DNA of 8,665 nt from Desulfobacteraceae bacterium (GTDB lineage Bacteria > Desulfobacterota > Desulfobacteria > Desulfobacterales > JAABPS01): contig JAABPS010000105.1 of the NCBI GenBank assembly GCA_011391835.1, forward strand, positions 1 through 8,665, read 5' to 3'. Below the pieces are notes generated by a model. That model saw only the letters and a program-made list of their open reading frames with translations, searched no databases and had not been told where the DNA came from. Shown here piece by piece: positions 1-6,599 of this stretch. Both the position numbers and the translations under genes were made by a program. The first letter of the stretch is position 1, and every line of letters starts with the position of its first letter.

Positions 1-702
1 GACTATCCTGCTCAGGCCGCAACGTATCCCACGGTTGGATCCTATGTCCATTTGGATTTGGAAAAAATCGTATCATTAAAGCCTGACCTGTGTATTGCCA
101 TTAAGGATGGGAATCCTGTATCCGTCATCACCCGGCTCGATAAACTCAACATCCCCGTGTATGCGGTCGATCCCAGAAACCTTGGTGCCGTTATCAACAC
201 CATTCTTGAAATCGGCGCATTGCTCAATGCGGATCACCAGGCCAGCGCCGTTACAACAGAGATGCGATACAAAATCAAACAAATTACACACCGCATCGAA
301 AAAACGGATCATCAGCCAACGGTCTTTTTTCAGATCGGAATTTCGCCGATTGTGTCCGTCGGCACCCATACCTTTATCCACGAACTCATTGTTCTGGCGG
401 GAGGAAAAAATCTGGCTCAGGGGAATTCCGCTTATCCGAGATTTAGCAAAGAGAAGATAATTTCCCTAATGCCAGAGGTATTTATCATCTCTTCCATGAC
501 AAACACAGATTCCATTGACCAGCTAAAAGCCCAGTGGAGTAAATATCCGCAAATTCCGGCTATAAAAAACAACCGGTTGTATCATGTGGATTCCAATATT
601 TTTGACCGCCCTACTCCGCGTCTTGTTGACGCTCTGGAGCTTCTTGCCAAATTGATTCATCCTGAGATGTTTGATAATACGATTCATCCGGTGAATCAAT
701 GA
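1..702 (+). CDS. btuF: Periplasmic vitamin B12-binding protein BtuF (5'-truncated)
   Basis: Substrate-binding component of the B12 ABC importer, which captures cobalamin in the periplasm and delivers it to BtuCD. The reading frame is open from base 1, so the signal peptide and the first part of lobe 1 lie outside the window; 233 codons are visible. The visible part starts with DYPAQA...VGSY and continues with LEKIVSLKPDL and GNP (bases 58-117), which follows E. coli BtuF (LERIVALKPDL...GGN) as I remember it. VFFQIGISP, ELIVLAGGKN and, near the end, IFDRPTPRLVDAL match the second lobe of the same family. In BtuF an acidic residue on each lobe docks on BtuC arginines. The Glu of LEK and the Asp of FDR are the likely equivalents (inference); E. 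coli has Glu at the second place. The stop overlaps the btuC start (ATGA, 699-702), implying translational coupling. A related siderophore- or heme-binding protein is the alternative, but the B12 riboswitch and btuB next door favour BtuF. Confidence 0.88.
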   Translation, partial: DYPAQAATYPTVGSYVHLDLEKIVSLKPDLCIAIKDGNPVSVITRLDKLNIPVYAVDPRNLGAVINTILEIGALLNADHQASAVTTEMRYKIKQITHRIEKTDHQPTVFFQIGISPIVSVGTHTFIHELIVLAGGKNLAQGNSAYPRFSKEKIISLMPEVFIISSMTNTDSIDQLKAQWSKYPQIPAIKNNRLYHVDSNIFDRPTPRLVDALELLAKLIHPEMFDNTIHPVNQ

Positions 703-1709
703 CTACAATAAAACCGTATCTCTTGAAAAAGCTTTTCGTGGTAAGCATACTGCTGATGACACTTCTTCTGCTTTCAGCGTTTCTGGGGCTTTCCATGGGA
801 TCATCCGGATATGAATTTAAAGCAGTAGCAACATCTTTCGTAACAGGTAATTTTCCCCATACCAGTCCTGACACCATTATCTGGCATATCCGTTTGCCCA
901 GGGTTCTTTTGTCCATTCTGGTGGGCGCATCCCTTTCTCTGGGCGGGCTTGTTTTTCAGTCTTTGCTGAGAAATTCCCTTGCAGAGCCTTATATTTTAGG
1001 AATATCCGGAGGATCAGCCATTGGCGCAATTCTTGGCATTCTCGCGGGTTTTTCATATTTCCCGGGAATAGGTCTTTTTTCATTTGCAGGAAGCATGACC
1101 ACACTTGTATTGATTCTCATTTTATCATCCGGTCACGCCATCTTAAAAAAGGATTCGTTGATTCTATCGGGTGTAATGGTCAATGCCTTTTGCGGGGCAG
1201 TGACTATGTTTTTGATATCGCTGACCCTGGATTCCAGATTGCATAATGTCATGTTCTGGCTCATGGGGGATCTCTCCAACCTTGATCTGCGACAGGTATT
1301 AATCCTGTCCTTTATTTTACTTCCCTGTTTTGCCGTTATTTTTGCATTTTCTCATTCCATGAACCTGATGATGCTTGGGAAGGAATCGGCCCACAGCATG
1401 GGAGTAAACATTAAATTTGTGACGCTGATTCTTCTGGCAATCACTTCCTTAATGGTCAGCGCAACCGTCAGCACATGCGGGCCTATCGGATTTGTAGGAT
1501 TGGTGATTCCTCACCTGTTTCGTCTGATAATTGGCCCGGATAACAGGGTGCTGGTTCCTGCATGTATTCTTGGCGGAGGAGCCTACATGATTCTGTGCGA
1601 TATTCTATCCAGAGCGCTTCCGGAACAAGGAGAAATTCCACCGGGCGTTATTACAGCAGTTATCGGAGCACCTCTTTTTATTCTTTTACTGGTCAGAACC
1701 AGGAGATAA
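699..1709 (+). CDS. btuC: Vitamin B12 ABC transporter permease BtuC (FecCD family)
   Basis: Polytopic inner-membrane permease that forms the translocation path for cobalamin as a dimer with two BtuD subunits. The 336 residues are close to the usual 320-350 of the FecCD/BtuC family. Most of the protein is hydrophobic helices, consistent with ten membrane segments. Family motifs visible: RLPRVLLSILVGASLSLGG (65-83), FQSLLRNSLAEPYILGISGG (86-105), GPIGFVGLVIPHLFR (261-275), and the C-terminal EIPPGVITAVIGAPLFILLL (312-331). GKESAHSMGV (227-236) lies where the cytoplasmic coupling helices that touch BtuD are found. The ATG overlaps the btuF stop by four bases and has only a weak upstream purine stretch, so its translation probably depends on btuF. 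Sequence alone does not separate B12 from ferric-siderophore permeases; specificity is inferred from the neighbours. Confidence 0.9.
   Translation: MTTIKPYLLKKLFVVSILLMTLLLLSAFLGLSMGSSGYEFKAVATSFVTGNFPHTSPDTIIWHIRLPRVLLSILVGASLSLGGLVFQSLLRNSLAEPYILGISGGSAIGAILGILAGFSYFPGIGLFSFAGSMTTLVLILILSSGHAILKKDSLILSGVMVNAFCGAVTMFLISLTLDSRLHNVMFWLMGDLSNLDLRQVLILSFILLPCFAVIFAFSHSMNLMMLGKESAHSMGVNIKFVTLILLAITSLMVSATVSTCGPIGFVGLVIPHLFRLIIGPDNRVLVPACILGGGAYMILCDILSRALPEQGEIPPGVITAVIGAPLFILLLVRTRR
1701..1705 (+). promoter_or_regulatory. Ribosome binding site fixing a TTG start for btuD
   Basis: AGGAG lies ten bases before the TTG at 1716 and overlaps the last codons of btuC. The btuC stop codon (1707-1709) is in the same frame as btuD, so the start cannot be further upstream. 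The next methionine in frame is about 100 codons downstream, beyond the Walker A motif. TTG is therefore the only sensible start. Confidence 0.75.
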
Positions 1710-1715
1710 TCTCTT

Positions 1716-2516
1716 TTGAATCCAGCAATTCAAATAAAAAACCTTCATTTTTCATACAGGGATATTCCTGTATTAAAAGACATATCCTTTTCAATTAAAA
1801 AAGGGTCTTTTTATATTATTATCGGACCCAATGGATCAGGGAAGACCACCTTATTAAAATTGATATCCGGCATTGAAAAACATGAGCAGGGAAGCATTCA
1901 GGTTCTGGATAAACCTGTACTGAACTATTCCAGAAAATCGCTTGCAAGAAATGTCGCCTTTGTTCAACAAAAACAACCCAGTGATTTTTCATTTACGGTT
2001 TTTGAGCTGGTGCTTATGGGACGGTCCCCTCACCTTGGAATACTTGGCGTTGAACAGGAAAAAGATATAGATATCGCCAAGCAGGCCATTTCCTTCACAG
2101 GCGTTGATCATCTGGTTCATCGCAAACTGGATCAACTCAGCGGGGGGGAACAACAGCGAGTGTTTCTGGCCAGGGCCATATGCCAGGATCCGCAAATTAT
2201 CCTTCTCGATGAACCCACTGCATCTTTGGACCTTGCCCATCAAATCCGAATCATGGATTTAATGCGCAAGCTCATGGAGGAAAAAGGCATTACAGTGATT
2301 ATGGTGTCTCATGACGTAAACCTGGCGGCCATGTATGGAGATGATTTGCTGTTACTGAGCAAAGGCCGCATCATCAAAAAAGGCCTTCCCAAAAAAGTGC
2401 TGACCTATCAGACACTTGAAAAAGCATATGATTGCAAGCTATTAGTCGATAAAAGCCCTGTAGGCCAATTCCCAAGGATTACGCTGATTCCGCAAAGATT
2501 TCTGAAAAATGCATAA
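1716..2516 (+). CDS. btuD: Vitamin B12 ABC transporter ATP-binding protein BtuD
   Basis: Cytoplasmic ATPase that powers BtuC. All nucleotide-binding motifs are present in order in 266 residues: Walker A GPNGSGKT (37-44), Q-loop around VQQ (83-85), the ABC signature LSGGEQQRV (141-149), Walker B IILLDEP (161-167), D-loop SLD (170-172) and the switch histidine in VSHD (H199). The aromatic A-loop contact is probably Y14 in HFSYRD. It is slightly longer than E. coli BtuD, with a C-terminal tail of about 50 residues after the nucleotide-binding core, as is common in FecE/FhuC/HmuV-type ATPases. The start is a TTG, supported by the AGGAG upstream and by the lack of any other in-frame start. It lies six bases after btuC in the same frame. 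FhuC- or HmuV-like specificity cannot be excluded from this sequence alone; context says B12. Confidence 0.92.
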   Translation: MNPAIQIKNLHFSYRDIPVLKDISFSIKKGSFYIIIGPNGSGKTTLLKLISGIEKHEQGSIQVLDKPVLNYSRKSLARNVAFVQQKQPSDFSFTVFELVLMGRSPHLGILGVEQEKDIDIAKQAISFTGVDHLVHRKLDQLSGGEQQRVFLARAICQDPQIILLDEPTASLDLAHQIRIMDLMRKLMEEKGITVIMVSHDVNLAAMYGDDLLLLSKGRIIKKGLPKKVLTYQTLEKAYDCKLLVDKSPVGQFPRITLIPQRFLKNA

Positions 2517-2524
2517 ACTTTTTC

Positions 2525-2553
2525 TTGACTTTCTTTTTTTATAAATTTATACA
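2525..2553 (+). promoter_or_regulatory. Probable sigma70-type promoter for the riboswitch-btuB transcript
   Basis: TTGACT (2525-2530) matches the -35 consensus at five of six positions. TATACA (2548-2553) lies exactly 17 bases downstream and matches the -10 consensus at four of six. The spacer is A/T-rich. The element begins nine bases after the btuD stop, and transcription would start near 2560, just before the first paired base of the cobalamin aptamer. No terminator is visible between btuD and this promoter, so transcripts from btuFCD may also run into the leader. Confidence 0.6.
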
Positions 2554-2565
2554 GCCAAAAAATAA

Positions 2566-2722
2566 CTCAGGTGCTTTATATCGCTTAATAGGGAACTCCG
2601 TGAAAATCGGAGACGAGCCCGTCGCTGTTATCGGGGACGAACACCGCAATAAACCACTTGCCTGCTACAGGCTGGGAAGGAGCGGTTAGTAGGATGATCC
2701 GGAAGTCAGAAGACCTGCCTGA
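2566..2722 (+). promoter_or_regulatory. Cobalamin (vitamin B12) riboswitch aptamer
   Basis: The conserved landmarks of the adenosylcobalamin riboswitch occur in order. They are CAGGTGC at the 5' end (2568-2574), AATAGGGAA (2587-2595), a GTGAAAATCGGAGAC stem-loop strand (2600-2614), CCCGTCGCTGT followed by CGGGGACGAACACCGCAAT, CCACT (2654-2658), GGGAAGG (2674-2680), GATGATCC (2693-2700) and the B12 box AAGTCAGAAGACCTGCC (2703-2719). TCAGG at the 5' end can pair with CCTGA at the 3' end (2718-2722) to close the aptamer. In this RNA class, bound cobalamin switches off the downstream gene. Here that gene is btuB, and probably exbB-exbD-tonB as well. The terminator that follows indicates control by premature termination. 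Confidence 0.96.
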
Positions 2723-2730
2723 ATGGATGT

Positions 2731-2759
2731 TGAGGTTTTTATGATTTTTTAAAGCCTCA
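2731..2759 (+). other. Possible linker hairpin in the riboswitch leader
   Basis: TGAGGTTTT (2731-2739) can pair with AAAGCCTCA (2751-2759), giving nine pairs including one G-U and an 11-base loop. It lies between the aptamer and the terminator. An alternative small stem, AAAGC (2751-2755) with GCTTT (2761-2765), uses some of the same bases, so the two exclude each other. Whether either takes part in switching is unknown. It does not overlap the terminator arms. Confidence 0.35.
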
Positions 2760-2805
2760 TGCTTTCGCGGACAAAGGCAAAGAAGATCGGTGGGTAAAAA
2801 GGGAC

Positions 2806-2845
2806 ATCCCCGGATCGATATTATTTCGGTCCGGGGATTTTTTTT
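2806..2845 (+). terminator. Intrinsic terminator of the cobalamin riboswitch
   Basis: A 13-pair stem is formed by ATCCCCGGATCGA (2806-2818) and TCGGTCCGGGGAT (2826-2838), with a single T-G wobble and a seven-base loop. The right arm runs straight into eight consecutive Ts (2838-2845). This is a textbook Rho-independent terminator placed about 85 bases after the aptamer and 48 bases before the btuB start, where it can stop transcription before the coding region. Possible competing pairings from the aptamer to its 5' arm are described in the findings. Confidence 0.92.
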
Positions 2846-2878
2846 GCTCCGGACTCTGAATCTGAAACATCATTTGGG

Positions 2879-2886
2879 AAGGAGGT
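2879..2886 (+). promoter_or_regulatory. Strong Shine-Dalgarno sequence of btuB
   Basis: AAGGAGGT is an almost complete anti-16S match, about eight bases from the ATG at 2894. It lies beyond the terminator, so it is only transcribed when transcription reads through. This fixes the btuB start at the ATG that begins a good signal peptide. Six of its bases and the next two (AGGTCT, 2883-2888) are complementary to AGACCT in the aptamer's B12 box (2711-2716). Confidence 0.8.
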
Positions 2887-2893
2887 CTCGGAT

Positions 2894-4915
2894 ATGAAGA
2901 AACGTGTACTGGTGTTTGGTGTATTGGCTGGTTTTTTATTTTCAGGATTCAGCCTGGCTGAAGACAATGAAAAGGATAACAATAAAACGAACAGGCTTAA
3001 TGAAGTGGTTGTCACAGGCACTCGATCAGAAAAGGAAGTAAAAAAAATACCCGCCAATGTGACGGTGATCACTGAAAAGGAGATTGAGGAATCAAACGCG
3101 AAAGTTATCTCGGATCTGCTTCGCGCCGAACAAGGCATTGTGGTTCGTGATCTCCTCGGACATGGCAAAGCGTCCCAAGTGGATCTGCGTGGGTTTGGCG
3201 AATCCGGCCCGTACAATACGCTGGTGATGGTGGATGGCCGGAGAGTGAACAGCATTGATCTCAGCGGTACGGATTGGACGCAGATTCCGCTGGATCAGGT
3301 TCAGCGCATTGAAATTGTTCGAGGCACAGGAAGTGTTCTCTATGGAGATAATGCTGTAGGCGGCGTCATCAATATTATCACCAAGTCGCCTTCCAAAGAG
3401 CTAAAAGTAAAAGGAAAAGCCACGTTTGGCAGTTACAGACGCGACCAGCAGGAAGCCAATATCAGCGGTGGATACAAAGCACTGTCCGGTGCTGTATTTG
3501 CCAGCCAGGACTCTACGGATGGATACAGGCACGATAATGAGTTCAAAGCAAAGGATGTTGGCGGCAAACTGGTTATCGACCCAACTGAAAAGATCAGTTT
3601 TCATATCAATGGATCGTATCATGAAGACGAGGCCGACCTGCCAGGGCCTTTGACATACCTTCAGCAGAAAGCGGATCGCAGGCACAATAATAACCCGGAG
3701 GATAAACTTAAAACAAAGGATTATTTTATTACGTCAGGATTTGATGTGAACCTTGGGAAATACGGAAACATCATCACGGATGTTTCGTATAAAAACCAGA
3801 AAATCTCCGCTGAATATCCGGATCCCGTCTGGTCTCAGGCCAGAGATATTGAAAATGATACCTGGAGCCTTACTCCCAGATATGTCTGGGAGGGGGATAT
3901 TGTTGGGCATGAGAATACCTTTATCGCCGGAGTTGATTTTTACTGGGGAGATATGGATATGGATGCGTACTCCGGAACACCTCTGGTTCATTCCGGTATT
4001 TCGGATGTATCCAGAGATTCCATGGGGTTCTACTTTAATAATGAATTTTCAATCTTAAAAAATCTACTGGTTTCATGCGGCGCCAGACATGAACGGGTCA
4101 AATATGATTTTTACACAAAAGACCTGGCAGGCTGGTTGGGGACACTGGATGATGATGTCCGAGAAAGTGAAAATGCCTACAGTGTGGGTATCACATATTT
4201 ATATCATGACGATTCATCCCTGTTTGCGCGTGTGAATCGAAGCTTCCGTTTTCCTTTGATAGATGAACTTGCTTATGAAGACTGGTCCACATTCGATATT
4301 CTGGTAAATACAAATTTAAAACCCCAAAAAGGCATCCATTATGAAACAGGCATTCGGCACTTTTTTACACCCGATATCCGGGCAAACATCACCTACTTCA
4401 GGGCAGAAATCGAGAACGAAATTTTCTATAACCCGGATGTTTTCATGAATGAGAATCATCCGGAAACTCTGCATCAGGGGGTTGAACTGGGTGCATATGC
4501 GGATCTATTTAAACACGTAACGCTTTTTGGAAACTACACCTATGAAAAAGCAACCTTTGAAAAAAATCCGTATAAATCCAATGATATTCCTGCTGTCCCC
4601 AGACACAAAGGCAGCGTGGGATTTAAAATTCGTGATATGGTACCGGGCTTGATTTTTTCTGCGGATTGTAATTATGTGGGATCTAATTTCGCCATCAGCG
4701 ATCAGGCTAATAACTTTGATAAAAAGGATGCTTACTACACAATAAACACCATGCTTTCGTATGAATGGAAGATGTTAAAAGTCTTTGCAGGCATCAATAA
4801 CCTGACCAATAAAAAGTATTCAGAATACGCTGTCATGGACACATTTCTCACACAGCGATATTTTTATCCGGCGCCCGAAAGAAATTACGTTGGCGGGATA
4901 TCGTTTGAATTTTAA
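2894..4915 (+). CDS. btuB: TonB-dependent outer-membrane vitamin B12 receptor BtuB
   Basis: Outer-membrane beta-barrel receptor that binds cobalamin outside the cell and imports it using TonB energy. Of 673 residues, the first 22 form a signal peptide (MKKR, a hydrophobic core, then likely cleavage after SLA). NEVVVTG (36-42) is a good TonB-box-like segment just before the plug. The plug domain spans about 48-165, with SQVDLRGFG (94-102), TLVMVDGRRVN (109-119), QVQRIEIVRGTGSVLYGDNA (136-155) and GGVINIITK (156-164). The rest is a barrel of alternating aromatic and polar strands. It ends in GGISFEF, with the terminal phenylalanine recognised by the BAM machinery. E. coli BtuB is about 600 residues; the extra length here is probably in barrel loops. 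The substrate is inferred from the cobalamin riboswitch directly upstream and from btuFCD beside it. Other TonB receptors share the fold, so ligand choice (B12 or other corrinoids) is not proven by sequence. Confidence 0.92.
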   Translation: MKKRVLVFGVLAGFLFSGFSLAEDNEKDNNKTNRLNEVVVTGTRSEKEVKKIPANVTVITEKEIEESNAKVISDLLRAEQGIVVRDLLGHGKASQVDLRGFGESGPYNTLVMVDGRRVNSIDLSGTDWTQIPLDQVQRIEIVRGTGSVLYGDNAVGGVINIITKSPSKELKVKGKATFGSYRRDQQEANISGGYKALSGAVFASQDSTDGYRHDNEFKAKDVGGKLVIDPTEKISFHINGSYHEDEADLPGPLTYLQQKADRRHNNNPEDKLKTKDYFITSGFDVNLGKYGNIITDVSYKNQKISAEYPDPVWSQARDIENDTWSLTPRYVWEGDIVGHENTFIAGVDFYWGDMDMDAYSGTPLVHSGISDVSRDSMGFYFNNEFSILKNLLVSCGARHERVKYDFYTKDLAGWLGTLDDDVRESENAYSVGITYLYHDDSSLFARVNRSFRFPLIDELAYEDWSTFDILVNTNLKPQKGIHYETGIRHFFTPDIRANITYFRAEIENEIFYNPDVFMNENHPETLHQGVELGAYADLFKHVTLFGNYTYEKATFEKNPYKSNDIPAVPRHKGSVGFKIRDMVPGLIFSADCNYVGSNFAISDQANNFDKKDAYYTINTMLSYEWKMLKVFAGINNLTNKKYSEYAVMDTFLTQRYFYPAPERNYVGGISFEF

Positions 4916-4929
4916 TAAAAATACGATAT
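4898..4929 (+). repeat. A/T-rich inverted repeat over the btuB stop codon
   Basis: ATATCGT (4898-4904) and ACGATAT (4923-4929) are perfect inverted copies separated by 18 bases, with the btuB stop (4913-4915) in the loop. No T-run follows the right arm, so it does not look like an intrinsic terminator. It could form a weak mRNA stem at the btuB-exbB junction, or be chance in A/T-rich sequence. Confidence 0.35.
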
Positions 4930-4975
4930 AAGTGTAAATCATAAAATTGGATTAGAAGGAATTGCAGGGAAACCA

Positions 4976-5608
4976 ATGATTGAATTATTTAAAGACGGCG
5001 GACCAGTCATGTATCCGCTTATGCTGTGTTCTCTTATTGCCATGACGGTGGTGATTGAACGAATCATCTTTTGGCTGATCCTTGATTCACGCCGAAACCA
5101 GCCGCTGGTGGATGATGTATTGGAGCTATGCCGTATGGGCGATTGGGAAGCTGTTCGTAAAAAAACCCGTGGTTCCAAAGATTACATTATCCGAATTCTG
5201 GTGAGCGGAATTCTGCATCGGGAGTTTTCCATGTCAAAAGCCATGGAATCCACCGCTGCGGACGAAATCAAAGAGATGCGGCATTCCATGGGAATCCTCG
5301 ATACCATGATAACCGTTGCACCGTTATTGGGTATTTTCGGAACAGTGACCGGCATCATTACATCCTTTGAAGCGTTGGGAACAATGGGTATTGAACACCC
5401 GCGTGCCGTGACCGCAGGCATCGCAGAAGCGCTCATAACAACAGCCGCAGGCCTTGCCATTGCAATTCCTTCTGTCATCCCATATAATTTTTTTAATTCC
5501 CGTGTGGAAAATGCCGCTCGGTTGATTGAAAAATATGCCACCAGCCTTGAAATCGTTTATGAAAAACTTCCAAAGCAGCTGGAAAATAAAAAGGGAAGCA
5601 GCAAATGA
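4976..5608 (+). CDS. exbB: ExbB-type proton channel protein (MotA/TolQ/ExbB family)
   Basis: Inner-membrane subunit of the ExbB-ExbD motor that converts proton-motive force into TonB movement. In 210 residues, three membrane segments are visible in the family layout: about 10-35, 108-130 and 145-172, with a large cytoplasmic loop between the first two. LLGIFGTVTGI (117-127) and GIAEALITTAAGLAIAIP (148-165) are the family signatures. E151 and T156 match the conserved TM3 Glu and Thr of E. coli ExbB, and T123 the conserved TM2 Thr. The start is the ATG at 4976, with CAGGGA (4965-4970) as a modest ribosome site; no in-frame start lies close upstream. It begins 60 bases after btuB and overlaps exbD by four bases. 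TolQ is an alternative name, but the neighbouring receptor and tonB, and the absence of tolA/tolB/pal, favour ExbB. Confidence 0.92.
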   Translation: MIELFKDGGPVMYPLMLCSLIAMTVVIERIIFWLILDSRRNQPLVDDVLELCRMGDWEAVRKKTRGSKDYIIRILVSGILHREFSMSKAMESTAADEIKEMRHSMGILDTMITVAPLLGIFGTVTGIITSFEALGTMGIEHPRAVTAGIAEALITTAAGLAIAIPSVIPYNFFNSRVENAARLIEKYATSLEIVYEKLPKQLENKKGSSK

Positions 5609-6012
5609 AACTGACGATTCATTCAGGCAAAAAAGTACGCATTGAAATGATTCCGCTGATTGATTGTATGTTTTTGCTGCTGGTGTTTTTCGTTTACGCC
5701 ATGCTTTCCATGGCGGTTCATCGGGGTATTCCTGTTTCGCTGCCTGTATCGTCATCAGCAAAAACAGACAAACATCTGCGCATCAGCGTTACGGTTCAAC
5801 CAAGCGGGGATATTTATGTGGATAACAAAAAAGTATCGCTGGACAGCCTTTCATCTGTCCTATCTGTGACTTCCAAAAATAAAGCTGAAACCAGCATACT
5901 TCTTTTTGCGGATCGCACTATTTCGTATCAGCATCTATATCGGGTACTGGATCAAATCAGAGCATCCGGTCTGGAAACGGTTTCACTTCAGGCCGAAACA
6001 GATCATCAATGA
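5605..6012 (+). CDS. exbD: ExbD-type biopolymer transport protein (ExbD/TolR family)
   Basis: Inner-membrane partner of ExbB and TonB. In 135 residues it has a short cytoplasmic N-terminus, one membrane helix at about 15-36 and a periplasmic domain at about 45-130. The helix begins with EMIPLIDCMFLLLVFF (14-29), the ExbD/TolR signature. D20 corresponds to the essential membrane aspartate (D25 in E. coli ExbD) that carries protons with ExbB. The C-terminal ILLFADRTISYQHLYRVLDQ (97-116) is the usual end of the periplasmic fold. The start overlaps the exbB stop (ATGA) and is preceded by AAGGGAAG (5591-5598). The stop in turn overlaps the tonB start, so the three genes form a translationally coupled set. 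Confidence 0.93.
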   Translation: MKLTIHSGKKVRIEMIPLIDCMFLLLVFFVYAMLSMAVHRGIPVSLPVSSSAKTDKHLRISVTVQPSGDIYVDNKKVSLDSLSSVLSVTSKNKAETSILLFADRTISYQHLYRVLDQIRASGLETVSLQAETDHQ

Positions 6013-6569
6013 AATTACGTATACTCATTGCGGCGATAGTTGCATTAGTCATCCACGCTATTCTTTTCATTTCTGATTTTTGGGTCCCATCGCGGGCAGT
6101 TAATATGTTGCCGTCAACCAACGTCTTAAAAATGACTCTGGCATCCCCAAGAAATAATCTGACAGAATCTCAGACCCATACTCCGGACGTAAACGTAAAA
6201 GAATTAAGAGACAAAAACAAAAGTATTCAAACACAAACAGAAAAAAAACAAAATGATACTATCCATTCGGATCATCGTGAATCTGTTTCCGTAATTCATA
6301 AAGGAAAACCCTTAGACTTGCTGAATAAGCCGCCTGTGTATCCACGAATCGCCAGGCAACGAGGCTATCAGGGAACCGTTGTACTTAAGTTGCTGGTGAA
6401 TAAAAACGGGACAGTATCTCAATGTGAAATAATTCAATCCAGTGGATATTGGATGCTTGATGACGCTGCGCTTCGAGCCGTTAAGGACTGGATATTTGAA
6501 CCCGGTACAGACGGCAGAAAAACAGTCGATATATGGGTGGAACAGCCGGTCATATTCAGGCTCCAATAA
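6009..6569 (+). CDS. tonB: TonB energy-transducing protein
   Basis: Links the ExbB-ExbD motor in the inner membrane to the TonB box of outer-membrane receptors. It is 186 residues, shorter than E. coli TonB (239). One N-terminal membrane helix spans about 5-22 and contains H16, the likely counterpart of the conserved TonB membrane histidine. The position four residues earlier is Ala rather than the usual Ser. The linker (about 30-100) is rich in Lys, Gln, Asn, Asp, Ser and Thr with only three prolines, unlike the Pro-rich spacer of classical TonB. The C-terminal domain (about 105-186) is canonical: PPVYPRIARQRGYQGTVVL (108-126), NGTVSQCEIIQSSGY (133-147), LDDAALRAVKDWIFEP (150-165) and a final VIFRL strand. 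The ATG overlaps the exbD stop and has little ribosome site of its own. Confidence 0.93.
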   Translation: MKLRILIAAIVALVIHAILFISDFWVPSRAVNMLPSTNVLKMTLASPRNNLTESQTHTPDVNVKELRDKNKSIQTQTEKKQNDTIHSDHRESVSVIHKGKPLDLLNKPPVYPRIARQRGYQGTVVLKLLVNKNGTVSQCEIIQSSGYWMLDDAALRAVKDWIFEPGTDGRKTVDIWVEQPVIFRLQ

Positions 6570-6599
6570 CCCCTGTTTTAATCGAAAACTGTTCGTCTT

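Noticed and set aside
2540..2545. TATAAA as the -10 box of the leader promoter
   Set aside because: It is only nine bases from the TTGACT -35 element, too close for a sigma70 promoter. TATACA at 2548-2553 has the right 17-base spacing.
2821..3255. Reverse-strand open frame overlapping the leader end and the start of btuB
   Set aside because: It overlaps the riboswitch terminator and the strongly supported signal peptide and plug of btuB. Its product is Ser/Thr/Arg-rich without a family motif, as expected of an antisense shadow frame.
5182..5761. Reverse-strand open frames opposite exbB and exbD
   Set aside because: They mirror well-supported exbB/exbD codons, lack recognisable domains, and have no ribosome site or promoter.
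6570..6599. Possible bidirectional terminator between tonB and the kinase gene
   Set aside because: Only a CAGG/CCTG four-pair stem (6557-6574 area) and a five-pair GTTTT/AAAAC stem could be drawn. Neither is convincing as a terminator, so the end of the tonB transcript is not assigned.
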